Counted from the stretch's first letter, positions 1 to 8,194 are shown. The stretch is 19,157 nt of DNA from DASUUR01 sp036373975 (GCA_036373975.1 DASUUR010000046.1:1-19157), one strand, 5' to 3'. Notes: generated from the letters alone by a model not told the origin. Translations and numbers: made by a program.

Positions 1-189
1 AATCTCTTCGTTGAAGGCCGGAATAACAACCGTAATAAGGGGCTGGTACTTGCGTTTGGGTTGGGCTCCTCGCCGTTTGAGCTGTCGGATGTCGTATAGG
101 TCTGCGCCCAAGAGCATGGCAGCAATGCGCACAAAATTAAGCAGGCTTAAGCCAGCGATTGTGTAGAACATTAACTCAGAGAACTGCAT
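1..189 (-). CDS. GT2 family glycosyltransferase, N-terminal fragment
   Basis: This is the 5' end of a gene that leaves the window on the left, so only the first 63 codons are visible. The protein opens with a hydrophobic segment (about residues 5-30), then a basic stretch (RQLKRRGAQPKRK), then PLITVVIPAFNEE at 51-62. That last motif is the first beta strand and nucleotide-binding start of GT2 (GT-A fold) glycosyltransferases. A membrane helix before the GT-A domain fits processive or membrane-linked GT2 enzymes that use a lipid or polymer acceptor. The ATG at 189 overlaps the TGA stop of the sortase gene (ATGA), so translation is probably coupled. Family membership is clear from the motif. 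The donor sugar and product cannot be told from this fragment. Confidence 0.85.
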   Translation of the reverse strand, partial: MQFSELMFYTIAGLSLLNFVRIAAMLLGADLYDIRQLKRRGAQPKRKYQPLITVVIPAFNEEI

Positions 190-743
190 CAGTCTGCCAC
201 TCCAATATGTGTGAATTCAAGCAGGCGCCGATTCTCGAACTGGGCCCCTGTACAAGTCATGAGAATAAGCGTACCTGGATGCGCTTCGCGTAGAACATTT
301 ACCTGTGCTGGCGCGACAACGCGATCTCGAGTGTACGAAAAAAGGTGCACCTCACCTTTTTTATTGGTAATACGCAGCAGCTCGTCTTTTGCGACACCAT
401 TTAGCGGCAGAAAAACCTCTTTTACTGCATGCCCATAGATAATTGGAGTCTGACTGTTAGTTATAAAAAAGGCATCCCGGTAGTTTAACGGCCAGCCATT
501 GTTGTAGGTGGCCTCTCGGATAGACAGGCGTACTTTGAGCCGAGGCACCTCAAGGTTTATGGGCGTACCTAGTGTAGTGTGCGGGCGGTGGGAGGTCGCG
601 GCAAGGATAGCTTTATTCTGCTCATCGCCTGCTGCACGTGTTGCAGCGTCAGAGGCAGCCGGCACGATTAAGTGCAGGACACCGCCCAATATAAGTGCCA
701 CGGCCGCAACGGTAAGCATACGGTGAGCGCTGATGTGCCGCAT
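189..743 (-). CDS. Sortase (transpeptidase)
   Basis: A 184-residue sortase, a membrane-bound cysteine transpeptidase that cuts a sorting motif in secreted proteins and joins them to cell wall or to each other. An N-terminal hydrophobic segment (residues 9-30) would anchor it outside. Visible catalytic signatures are TPIIYGHA with His105, LILMTCTG with Cys164, and the following ENRRLLEF with Arg172 or Arg173. Spacing and length are normal for the family. It lies one base after the stop of a 64-residue protein that carries an LPNTA sorting motif, and it overlaps a glycosyltransferase gene by ATGA. It is therefore the middle gene of an operon and its nearest candidate substrate is encoded just before it. 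The subclass is uncertain: LPNTA is the motif known for some class D sortases such as Bacillus anthracis SrtC, but I assign no class from sequence alone. Confidence 0.9.
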   Translation of the reverse strand: MRHISAHRMLTVAAVALILGGVLHLIVPAASDAATRAAGDEQNKAILAATSHRPHTTLGTPINLEVPRLKVRLSIREATYNNGWPLNYRDAFFITNSQTPIIYGHAVKEVFLPLNGVAKDELLRITNKKGEVHLFSYTRDRVVAPAQVNVLREAHPGTLILMTCTGAQFENRRLLEFTHIGVAD

Positions 744-744
744 G

Positions 745-939
745 TTAGGCCTGGGTGTAACGTCGGCGCAAAATGCGTACCACGAGCTGGCTTATGAGCG
801 CAGTAACGCCAATTGCAATGGCAGTAATTGCAAGTATGGTACCAAGTGAATGACCGGCCGTGTTAGGTAATGCTGCAACACCTGCTCCTACTACGGCTCC
901 GCCGGATACGATTGTTCGTGTACTTCCTGTTCGTGACAT
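745..939 (-). CDS. 64-residue LPNTA sorting-motif mini-protein
   Basis: A very small protein with the layout of a sortase substrate. It has a short basic start (R3, R8), a mildly hydrophobic Gly/Ala/Val stretch (about 10-23), the motif LPNTA at about 24-28, a long hydrophobic segment (about 32-57) and a basic tail RILRRRYTQA. If cut between T and A it would release a peptide of fewer than 30 residues, so there is hardly any mature domain. The ATG at 939 has an AGGAG ribosome site six bases upstream. A competing ATG at 944 is out of frame. The gene is first in the operon, directly before the sortase with one base between them. It could be a genuine tiny substrate, a membrane peptide that helps the sortase, or the remnant of a longer surface protein. 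I recognise no family beyond the sorting signal. Confidence 0.75.
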   Translation of the reverse strand: MSRTGSTRTIVSGGAVVGAGVAALPNTAGHSLGTILAITAIAIGVTALISQLVVRILRRRYTQA

Positions 940-961
940 CCCATGCTCCTCGCAAAATTAA

Positions 962-992
962 AGGGGCCGCATCGGTAGTGATGCGCGCCCCT
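962..992 (-). promoter_or_regulatory. 5' UTR hairpin before the LPNTA/sortase operon
   Basis: Two stacked stems, AGGGGC/GCCCCT and GCATC/GATGC, face each other around a six-base loop, with small bulges (C968 and 985-986). On the minus-strand transcript the hairpin begins a few bases after the predicted start and is followed by TTTAATTTTG, then the AGGAG ribosome site. The T run resembles a weak intrinsic terminator, so it may act as an attenuator. It may equally be a 5' stabilising stem. Confidence 0.6.
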
Positions 993-1006
993 CTGTTATT
1001 GCTTTC

Positions 1007-1035
1007 AATATACCCTAGGGAGTACACAATGTAAA
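1007..1035 (-). promoter_or_regulatory. Promoter of the LPNTA/sortase operon
   Basis: On the minus strand a -35 box TTTACA (1030-1035) is followed, after exactly 17 bases, by a -10 box TATATT (1007-1012). This matches the sigma-70 consensus well in an otherwise AT-rich gene-free stretch. Transcription would start near 1000, just before the 962-992 hairpin. Confidence 0.7.
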
Positions 1036-1073
1036 GTAAAAATTACAACATGCTTATGCTTAAGCTATATAAA

Positions 1074-1100
1074 AGCACCCTATGCGGGTGCCTTTATATG
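1074..1100 (-). terminator. Intrinsic terminator after the Cys-repeat protein gene
   Basis: A six-base-pair stem GCACCC/GGGTGC with a five-base loop lies about 20 bases past the stop of the 1115-1474 gene. On the minus strand it is followed by TTTTATAT. A T-rich stretch on the other side means it could also work in the opposite direction, but no plus-strand gene ends there. Confidence 0.75.
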
Positions 1101-1114
1101 TGCCAAGTTTGTGA

Positions 1115-1474
1115 TTACAGCGTTGCGCCGTAGCCACCACCATGCTCATCAACATAGGTGTAGCACTGTCGTAGGCTGTTGAAGCCGTAAACAAACCACC
1201 AGCCGCCCTGACAGGTCTCTTTGTCCTCTGGCTGCTCAGTGCTTACGTAGCGCAAGCAGTGGTCAAGGTCGCGGAAGCCGAGCTTTTTCCAGCCATCGCT
1301 AAGCTGCTTATAGCAGACGCGCTGTGCGGTTGGCTTTTCTACGTCCATGTAGTTAGGAGCTGCCGCAGCCATGCTTGTCGCGCCAAATACAGCAACTGAT
1401 GCAACGATTGCAAATCCAGCTACTAATTTTGTTGAACTAATCTTTCGGAAAAGTGCAGATATTTTCTGTTTCAT
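1115..1474 (-). CDS. Secreted protein with two Cys/aromatic repeats
   Basis: A 119-residue exported protein of unknown function. Residues 1-39 form a classic signal peptide: a basic start with several Lys/Arg, a hydrophobic core, and a MAAAAP cleavage region. The mature part has two copies of a short motif. The first (54-77) runs C-x6-GWKKLGF-x5-C-xx-YV. The second (88-108) runs C-x-GGWWFVYGF-x4-QC-xx-YV. I recall similar short repeats in small secreted proteins of Actinobacteria and Saccharibacteria, but no assigned function. The pairs C54/C73 and C88/C104 could form a disulfide in each repeat. The ATG at 1474 follows an AAAGGTGG ribosome site. The gene has its own promoter and terminator, so it is monocistronic. 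Confidence 0.85.
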   Translation of the reverse strand: MKQKISALFRKISSTKLVAGFAIVASVAVFGATSMAAAAPNYMDVEKPTAQRVCYKQLSDGWKKLGFRDLDHCLRYVSTEQPEDKETCQGGWWFVYGFNSLRQCYTYVDEHGGGYGATL

Positions 1475-1507
1475 ATTCCACCTTTCATTACTTTTCAGAC
1501 ATGTATA

Positions 1508-1536
1508 ATTTTACGTTATATTTTTACCCTGTGCAA
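1508..1536 (-). promoter_or_regulatory. Promoter of the Cys-repeat protein gene
   Basis: On the minus strand TTGCAC (1531-1536) and TAAAAT (1508-1513) are separated by 17 bases. Transcription would start near 1501, giving a leader of about 26 bases that holds the AAAGGTGG site. The region is AT-rich, so other -10 choices exist. Confidence 0.5.
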
Positions 1537-1562
1537 TTAAATATTCCTTAACTACTATCTAC

Positions 1563-1973
1563 TCATAGGCCCTCCTTTCGTTTAACCCAAATAAAGTTGA
1601 TACATTCCCCCACTACGCCAAATGCAAGGAACAAGAAGGCGTAGACGGCAAATGCCTTTGCCATGTCGCTGTTGCCAATAAGCGTAAGAGCTACGATACA
1701 AACGAGTGCAATTAGCGCCATCTTAAACATCTCGCTGCTGTCGCGTCGCAGAATAGTTGCAACGCACCCATACAGAAGTATTACTATCTGCCCGTAGGCA
1801 ACTTCTTGGAAGAGTGTTCCGGCCACAGCTAATACGGCAAGTGCAACAGCGTAGAAGGCCCAGGTAACAAATTTTTTATCTAAGCTCTTGCCTCGCCTAG
1901 CTTTGCTGGGAGAATTTGTTTGGACTGCCGCTCTTCGTTGCTGCTGCCGGTCGCGGCGGGTTTCAATGCGCAT
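1563..1973 (-). CDS. Small four-helix membrane protein, unknown function
   Basis: A 136-residue protein that begins with a strongly basic, Gln/Arg-rich cytoplasmic tail (residues 1-33, including RRDRQQQRR). Four hydrophobic segments follow, at roughly 34-52, 58-75, 83-99 and 106-128, and it ends in a short basic tail WVKRKEGL. I recognise no family. It is the last gene of the glycan operon: its ATG shares one base with the TAA of the upstream GT-C gene (TAATG), with an AGGGAGG ribosome site inside that gene. The position suggests an accessory role in the glycan pathway, but this is guilt by association only. I see no convincing terminator between its stop and the next promoter. Confidence 0.75.
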   Translation of the reverse strand: MRIETRRDRQQQRRAAVQTNSPSKARRGKSLDKKFVTWAFYAVALAVLAVAGTLFQEVAYGQIVILLYGCVATILRRDSSEMFKMALIALVCIVALTLIGNSDMAKAFAVYAFLFLAFGVVGECINFIWVKRKEGL

Positions 1974-3619
1974 TATAGTTGTTCCCTCCCTGGCGTTACT
2001 TCGTAGAGCATGAGATTTTCGGTCTGTTTAATCAAGCGTAACCCTGTTTGTTTATCAAGATAGTCATACTTTTTGTAATCAAACTCTTTTGCCAGCAGTA
2101 TGTACGAGAAGCCGACCTTGCTCCACCTATCACCGGCGTCCGTACTGGCCGCAAGTGGCAATAATTGCTCTTGAACATACTTCTGATCGGTACTGGATGG
2201 CCCCGAGTGCGACCCTTTGTATTCGGGGTCATTACTCGTCACGGTGTGGTTAGTAAAGAATATATCGGCAGGGTTTATCACTATTCGGCCTGCAAAGTCG
2301 AAATCCATATACTGATGCCACGGCAAAAATAACACCTTAGCCTGTGGCTTTTGTTGTATAAGCTTATTCATTTCGTACCAGTCCTTGGGGTAGTCGGTGG
2401 CCTTTAGCTGGCCGGCAAATCCCCAAAGGGTTAATGGCGCCATGAGTAGTGGAATTAGCAGTAGCGGCCCCACCACAGCTATCTTAAATGTTGCAGCATT
2501 CTTTAATTTGGCGATCTTTTCGAGCAACAGCAACACCCCCATGCTGCCAAAATAGGCATACGCAAGCGCAATAATCATGACGAACTTATGCGGTTCGCGG
2601 TAGCCTGCAAAGAGCGGGATATGGGCAATGAGCCACTGGTTGAGGCCGGCAAACGGTGTGTCGGTTATGCCTGTGGCGAAAATTAGCGCTGCAATGAGGC
2701 CAAGTCCAAAGGCGATAGTTAAGCCGCGGCTCAACTTGTAACTGCGGACAATACCCAGTACAAGCAGCACCCAGAATAAGATAATTGGCACAAACCACCA
2801 ACCAAAGATATCTTCGGGCATCTTGTACATCACGGTACTATCAGCCCAAAAGCCGCGCAGCGCCAAGATATTACCTATGACCCCTAGGCTATCACCATTT
2901 GTAGCAAAGGCTGTGTAGTCGGCCTGTGTAAAGCCACTAATGACCTGGCTGGTTTTGCTGTTGCCAAATAGTAGCGGCACTAACCAGTAACTGCTGGCTG
3001 CAATAAAGCCAGTGACCGCCAGAAGGCCAAGGCGAAAAATCTGCGCAAACCATTGCCGATTAGCTCTGTTGCGGTACGTCCATAACCCGACAATCGGCAC
3101 CGCTAGTGTGGCGGCAATACCAAGCGTATGAATTGAAAAGATACTCATAAGCACTAGAGAGCCCGCGAGCATGCCAGACGATTTAACTGCTGGCTTTTCT
3201 AGGAATTTTAGTAACGCAATAATGACAAACGGGAGCATTATGTAGCCAAGCAGTACTGCATACTGCCCCACCATGAAATGGCTATACGTGAACGGATTTA
3301 CCATGTATAGCAATCCAGCAAAATACCAAATTAGGGGTGTGGCGTTTGGAGCGATGTGCTTGACCAAATTATGCGCACCGAGTCCAGAAAAGAGCAAAAT
3401 CAGGAACAGTAAGAGTTTTTGCACAATGAAGCTCGGAATAATAGCGCTCAATAGTGATAGCAATGCGGTATACAAGAAGCTCGCCGTAACCTGTGACGGC
3501 ATTGGCATGTGCGGTACGAATGGCGAATCGAGCGTGAAAATATAGCCAGGCAGGAGTAGGGTACCGAGGATGCAGCAGGCAACCAGCCCATATATAATGT
3601 ACTTATATTTTTCGTGCAT
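1973..3619 (-). CDS. GT-C/YfhO-like polytopic membrane protein
   Basis: A 548-residue membrane protein with about ten or more helices spread over residues 7-400, then a soluble C-terminal region (about 405-548). Features that point to the GT-C superfamily (lipid-phosphate-sugar glycosyltransferases acting outside the membrane) are an acidic residue in the first outer loop (TLDSPF, Asp31), the MVNPFTYSHF-x-GQYA stretch at 107-121, and YREPHKF at 340-346. The last resembles an R-x-P-x-K motif common in YfhO-like and AftD-like proteins. The start at ATG 3619 overlaps the upstream GT-C gene by 17 bases and has a modest GGGAAG ribosome site. It is probably a transferase that adds sugars to a surface glycan from a polyprenyl-phosphate donor. 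Substrate and acceptor are unknown, and the family call rests on motif resemblance. Confidence 0.75.
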   Translation of the reverse strand: MHEKYKYIIYGLVACCILGTLLLPGYIFTLDSPFVPHMPMPSQVTASFLYTALLSLLSAIIPSFIVQKLLLFLILLFSGLGAHNLVKHIAPNATPLIWYFAGLLYMVNPFTYSHFMVGQYAVLLGYIMLPFVIIALLKFLEKPAVKSSGMLAGSLVLMSIFSIHTLGIAATLAVPIVGLWTYRNRANRQWFAQIFRLGLLAVTGFIAASSYWLVPLLFGNSKTSQVISGFTQADYTAFATNGDSLGVIGNILALRGFWADSTVMYKMPEDIFGWWFVPIILFWVLLVLGIVRSYKLSRGLTIAFGLGLIAALIFATGITDTPFAGLNQWLIAHIPLFAGYREPHKFVMIIALAYAYFGSMGVLLLLEKIAKLKNAATFKIAVVGPLLLIPLLMAPLTLWGFAGQLKATDYPKDWYEMNKLIQQKPQAKVLFLPWHQYMDFDFAGRIVINPADIFFTNHTVTSNDPEYKGSHSGPSSTDQKYVQEQLLPLAASTDAGDRWSKVGFSYILLAKEFDYKKYDYLDKQTGLRLIKQTENLMLYEVTPGREQL

Positions 3620-6600
3620 AGACTTCCCGCTTACGATTCCTAACTGAAAGAATAATTATGGTTATGATTGCACCCGAAATTAGGGTAAGGCCAAGAGCAA
3701 GGTTCGCCGTAAAGCTCTTCTGAGGAGCGTATTCAAGACTAATTGTGTAATCGCCACCTCCAAAGAGCTTTGAAGAATCTACCCACCAGCCATTGGCAAA
3801 GCCATTAACCATAATATGATTAGCATCGGCCACGGTTATCGACTTATCACCTTGTTTCGCGATAGCCTTCCAGCCTTTATGGTAGGACTCGTTTAATATC
3901 ACTAAGCCTTTGCCCGGTTTGGCGGCTACCGTAAATGAGGCTTCATTTATTCGTTTGAAATCTTTAACAATAGAGCCTGGCTTCTCTGCGGGATCACTTA
4001 TTTTTCTTAAGTACTTTGAAATCAAGGAGCTCTTCTCTATTCTGACATCGTCGAATAAGTTGATTGTTTCGCTACTGCTAGCGGGAGAGTAAAAGTACAT
4101 TGAGAGCCCCTTTGCCTTTGGGTCTGGCAGGAAGGTTGTCTCGAAATAAGTCCACTCTTTTGCTTTTGTTAACTGTCCGCTCGGAGCCGAAACCCCAGCG
4201 CCGTCTTGCCAGATGCTAAATGAAGGTTGCCTACCCTTTTTATTCTTGTAGTAAAAGGACACTCTGTAGATTGAATTTGGCTCAAAGTCACGCACGCCTG
4301 CACTTATATATGCCGTATGGTTTGATGATTTTAGTTCAACCGAGTGTTTACCACTGTACGGCTCGCTGCCTTGAGAGGTCTCTATCTTCGCATCTCCAGC
4401 CTGATTTGGCGAGGCATCACCTACTTTACCCCAAATCGACTTGTCTTCGAAGCCGCCATTTGGCAATAGATTTATACCATTGGGAACTATATCTTTTGGT
4501 GGTGAGTAATCTCTAAGCTTGTATTCTGGCTCGTATGGCGAGACTTTTAACTTTGCATCGGACTGTTTCTCTAAATTATAGAGCTGGATGTTATCGTAAA
4601 GATTTTCACTCGTTTCGTTTCCGATCGCAGAACTGTAAAGATATAAGTCGGCACTCTTGGTATTGGCGCTGAAAAAGGTCTGCACCGTTGACCATTCTCC
4701 AGAGTCTGACAGCCGGCCGCTCGCATAAGCTAAATCATTCTTGCCTTCATAGACACCGAAGCTACCACTATTGCCACGTAGGTTCTTGTGGTCGAAGCGT
4801 AATAAATAACTACCACTTTTAGCGCCTAAAGGCAGCAGTCTAACGGCAGCAGCGCCGTGGTTAGAGCTGCCGACAAGAAGAGAGGTTTTCTTGTGCGTGG
4901 CATCTTTTGAGGCTTTGCCGTAAATAGCTGGTTCACCCGGCTTTCTCCGAGTTGTATCCGACACGGAAAAACTCTGTTCAAATGATGGATCGGAGGCATT
5001 AATATTAAGGCGCGTGGCCTTCAATATCTCAGCATTTGAATAGCCCGACTTAAGAGTAATCCTCTTTTTGATGGTATTAAATGTGTAATTTGTAGTTCCG
5101 ATTCTGAGAATGCTCGCATCGGGTTGGATAGGGACTTCGATGGTTTTTTGCGGTCTATTAGTTAAGGGGTGGAGTATTTCAATTAATAACTTTGAAGCAT
5201 TATCAATTGAACTTATGTTGGCGACGATTATTTCAGGATTGTAAATCTTCGCGAGTCCATTATCGATTTTCAGCTCTTTATTGAATGCTGATTCTGTAGA
5301 ATACTGTTCGGTAAGAGATGAAAAATCTTTCGCCGTATCATCGAGTACGGCCACCTTTTCCTTGAAGAATCCTGATTTAAGATTTAGATCGTTATCATTA
5401 CGTATGCCGACAATGTGGTCCGGCGCATAGACAAGCTCATTCGCGTTTGTATTTTTAAAATAATAATAATCTTTTGTTTCAGATTCTAATTTAAGTCCAG
5501 AAGAAAGAAATTCAGCCGTTTCAGCTGGGCCAATTCTAAGAGACAAGAGGCTAAAGCGCGCGTTCTCATAGGCACTTGGATCTTTCTTGAGAATGACGTT
5601 TTTAATGCCAGCATTTGATATATAGTTGAAAAAGTATCTATTTTTAGCATTTAAAGCCTCGCTCAAGTTTTGAACATATTTACTAGTTGAAGGTAAGCTA
5701 CCCTGGAGGCCAAGGGTTCTAAAGCCCGGGGTTATTTTTTCGTAGGTAAGTTCATCTGCATGGGTAGAGGGTAATAACAGTGATCTTTCTGCACGTATAT
5801 CTTTGAACTTGGTATTAAGCTCATTGACCAAAGGCTGTGGCTTGTAGTCGCTTAGCTTTTTCTGATCGGAATTAAATAGACCCAGGTCACCACCGAGTGT
5901 TGGCCAGCCATAAGCAGTAATTGACGCTATGGCGAGACAAACCACCCCAATCTTGTAAAGTTTAAAGTGGTATTGTTTCAGCACGGCTTGCAGAGCTAGA
6001 CATAACAATAAGGTAAATATTGGCAGTAAGATGACATACAGCTTTGACGGGTTGCGGATGGTGCTTACAATCCATTGGCTTTCGAATACCTTAACTCCAA
6101 ACTCAGGGCTTACTGTCATGAGGTGCATAAAACCTAACAGCAGAAGAAGCGTTACGAGTAAGCAAATAAATAATTTATTTCTAATGATGTTCTTGCTCTT
6201 TTTGACAAATATAGCGCCAGCAGCAATGAAGCCCAGCAGCACGTAACCTGCTGCGTTACTGCTAAGACCGAAATTATAACCAAGCGTCGCCTGTCCGTTG
6301 CCGTTATTTCCGGCAAGCCGGAGCGTGTTGAGAAGCTCGGTTGATGCATAGTTATGGTAGTAGTCCGCAAAGAGCGAGGCTGGAGTATACGCCTCTTGTC
6401 CTGAAGATGCGGCAAATAAGTATGGAAGCGAGAATAGCAGAAAGCACACCCCGATAGCGGCTGAAGCGACAAAGAACCTTAACAGGTCACCTTTGCTACG
6501 CCAGTAGCTATTAATGAAAAAGGATATAGCAATAATTAGCGCCATGACGATTGCAAGAGGGACGATTATAGGGGGTAGCATCCCTAGGCTCACTGTTAAA

Positions 6601-7145
6601 GCAAGTGAAAGGAGCAAGACGTTTTTAAGTGTATATACCTTATGCAAATAGATTTTTAATGTAAAATATAGCGCCCATGGCAAAGTTATGTATATCCAGA
6701 AAGTCTGGCCTGCCAAAAAGTCGCCGTAGACCACCGGGGTAAAAAGCGGAAACAGTGAGCCGATAAATAGTACTGCGGGATTAGTAACTCTTATTTTTCT
6801 TAGCAGTACATAGTATGTTAGCGGCACCAATATAACAGGGAGTATATATTTTATAAAATAGAATGCCTCATTACTCCAGGAGACAGCGTAGATTAGAATG
6901 TCCCTAATTGTGTTTAGACCTTGGCGAACATTTGTGCCAAGTTGCTCCCCACCCCATACATAGAAAGCATTGACTGATGATGAATGAATATCGAACAGAG
7001 GGATATCTCCATAAGTCAGAATGCCGACGCTCAGTATTTTACGAATCAGTAAAAGCACCACGACAACAATAGCCACAGGAAGGCCGTACTTTGTTAGCTT
7101 AGCCCTATGCTTGATGATGAATTCATGTGCTTTAGACTGTTTCAT
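3603..7145 (-). CDS. Large GT-C/AftD-like membrane protein with two lectin-like domains
   Basis: An 1180-residue protein, the largest in the window. Residues 1-420 hold about ten hydrophobic helices. The first outer loop has LTYGDIPLFD (Asp47 and Asp52, the usual place of the GT-C acidic motif), and STIRNPSKLY at 361-370 gives an R-x-P-x-K motif. A soluble region follows. It contains two jelly-roll carbohydrate-binding-like domains (about 713-860 ending ENLYDNIQLYNLE, and about 890-1040 starting NLLPNGGFED and ending INLFDDVRIE), then a YfhO-type segment (about 1068-1140: VILNESYHKGWKA, VNGFANGWWVD, YTISLEYAP), then a final membrane helix (1147-1167) and a basic tail. The design resembles mycobacterial AftD, an arabinofuranosyltransferase with GT-C and CBM parts. 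The sugar need not be arabinose. The ATG at 7145 has no clear ribosome site and is six bases from the previous stop, so coupling is likely. Confidence 0.8.
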   Translation of the reverse strand: MKQSKAHEFIIKHRAKLTKYGLPVAIVVVVLLLIRKILSVGILTYGDIPLFDIHSSSVNAFYVWGGEQLGTNVRQGLNTIRDILIYAVSWSNEAFYFIKYILPVILVPLTYYVLLRKIRVTNPAVLFIGSLFPLFTPVVYGDFLAGQTFWIYITLPWALYFTLKIYLHKVYTLKNVLLLSLALTVSLGMLPPIIVPLAIVMALIIAISFFINSYWRSKGDLLRFFVASAAIGVCFLLFSLPYLFAASSGQEAYTPASLFADYYHNYASTELLNTLRLAGNNGNGQATLGYNFGLSSNAAGYVLLGFIAAGAIFVKKSKNIIRNKLFICLLVTLLLLLGFMHLMTVSPEFGVKVFESQWIVSTIRNPSKLYVILLPIFTLLLCLALQAVLKQYHFKLYKIGVVCLAIASITAYGWPTLGGDLGLFNSDQKKLSDYKPQPLVNELNTKFKDIRAERSLLLPSTHADELTYEKITPGFRTLGLQGSLPSTSKYVQNLSEALNAKNRYFFNYISNAGIKNVILKKDPSAYENARFSLLSLRIGPAETAEFLSSGLKLESETKDYYYFKNTNANELVYAPDHIVGIRNDNDLNLKSGFFKEKVAVLDDTAKDFSSLTEQYSTESAFNKELKIDNGLAKIYNPEIIVANISSIDNASKLLIEILHPLTNRPQKTIEVPIQPDASILRIGTTNYTFNTIKKRITLKSGYSNAEILKATRLNINASDPSFEQSFSVSDTTRRKPGEPAIYGKASKDATHKKTSLLVGSSNHGAAAVRLLPLGAKSGSYLLRFDHKNLRGNSGSFGVYEGKNDLAYASGRLSDSGEWSTVQTFFSANTKSADLYLYSSAIGNETSENLYDNIQLYNLEKQSDAKLKVSPYEPEYKLRDYSPPKDIVPNGINLLPNGGFEDKSIWGKVGDASPNQAGDAKIETSQGSEPYSGKHSVELKSSNHTAYISAGVRDFEPNSIYRVSFYYKNKKGRQPSFSIWQDGAGVSAPSGQLTKAKEWTYFETTFLPDPKAKGLSMYFYSPASSSETINLFDDVRIEKSSLISKYLRKISDPAEKPGSIVKDFKRINEASFTVAAKPGKGLVILNESYHKGWKAIAKQGDKSITVADANHIMVNGFANGWWVDSSKLFGGGDYTISLEYAPQKSFTANLALGLTLISGAIITIIILSVRNRKREVYARKI

Positions 7146-7151
7146 TTTGAT

Positions 7152-8186
7152 CTATTTTACGAAAGCAGCAACCTTCTCGATATCAATAGCCTTAATATCC
7201 ACAATCTGGCTCTTGGGTGCGATAACTTTTATCAATTCCCGTACTTTGTTGTCATATGCTAGTGGGAAAAAGGTAATACCGTTGAGGTAGGCAGTAATAA
7301 TCACATGGAACTGGGGGCTAATAACGGTCAAGTCTTGGCTGTGCTGCCTGAATAGCAAGTAGAGTGCCAATGGGTTAAACGAGAAGTCGATTATTTGTAT
7401 ATTTGGGTATTGCTGCTGCCACTGCTGGAGCATTTTGTAGCCCTGCGGGTCGACGGATGCCGGCTCCATAATAGCCACAATTACTGGGCGTTTAGTTTCA
7501 GTTGCAACTAACTGTTGTATCACGCTCTGGTAGTTATTTTTATTGTTTTTTTCGAAGCGCCGTAAGGTAACAAACAAAGTATGGGGCTTTATATCAAGGT
7601 TTTTTTCGAGCTGATCGACGTCTTTTTGGTAAGCGCTTAGATCGAGGTCGCGTAAGTACCAGGCAATGTCGGTATCTAGGTGGGTATTTTTGTTAAATTT
7701 CGTAAAATTACCCCTCGCCTCTTCGTCGCGACTAACAATCACATTGGCTGCTTTTGAAGCCAAGAATGCACTAATGTGCCCGAGCTTAGTTGTGGAATTA
7801 TAGTAGCCAACCCCAAACAAGTACACTTTTTTACCGAATACCCAACGGCTTATAAATAGCAGAACGCTGAGCAAGAAGATGTTGAAGTTAACATCCATCC
7901 CCCACAGTCCACCGCCACCAATGATAATATTCTTCTTTTTAAGAATTGTTTTTACCAAGCCTATTTTATCTGCGAGCGGAATTAACGAATAGCCAAAATT
8001 GTGATGAAACTTGGTAAAGGTATCGGGGGTTTGGTACGAGATGCTTATATCCTTGAGGTTGTGCTTGGCAAACATGTTGCTGAGCACTTCCATGAGCAGC
8101 TCATCGCCGTAATTACCGCCGCCATAGTAGCCGATCAGTACGCTTTTATCTAAATCTTTTTGTGCAAATGCTTCACCGATAGTCAT
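7152..8186 (-). CDS. Polysaccharide pyruvyl transferase family protein (CsaB/WcaK type)
   Basis: A 344-residue cytoplasmic protein of the PF04230 family, which moves pyruvate from phosphoenolpyruvate onto sugars of surface polymers as a ketal. Recognisable motifs, in order, are the glycine-rich start IGYYGGGNYGDELL (18-31), NIIIGGGGLWG (86-96), LFGVGYYNST (123-132), VSRDEEARGNF (151-161) and the TDIAW segment (172-176). Length is normal for the family. An AGGA ribosome site precedes the ATG at 8186, eight bases after the GT2 stop. In Gram-positive bacteria, pyruvylated wall polymers are the receptors for SLH domains, and pyruvylation also adds negative charge. Members vary in substrate, and some act on other molecules, so the exact acceptor is open. 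Its place between glycosyltransferases supports a glycan substrate. Confidence 0.87.
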   Translation of the reverse strand: MTIGEAFAQKDLDKSVLIGYYGGGNYGDELLMEVLSNMFAKHNLKDISISYQTPDTFTKFHHNFGYSLIPLADKIGLVKTILKKKNIIIGGGGLWGMDVNFNIFLLSVLLFISRWVFGKKVYLFGVGYYNSTTKLGHISAFLASKAANVIVSRDEEARGNFTKFNKNTHLDTDIAWYLRDLDLSAYQKDVDQLEKNLDIKPHTLFVTLRRFEKNNKNNYQSVIQQLVATETKRPVIVAIMEPASVDPQGYKMLQQWQQQYPNIQIIDFSFNPLALYLLFRQHSQDLTVISPQFHVIITAYLNGITFFPLAYDNKVRELIKVIAPKSQIVDIKAIDIEKVAAFVK

Positions 8187-8194
8187 GATTGATC

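Noticed and set aside
4220..4516. Plus-strand open frames inside the minus-strand glycan operon (for example 4220-4516, 8603-8983, 10048-10401)
   Set aside because: They have no ribosome sites, no recognisable domains and lie wholly opposite well-supported genes.
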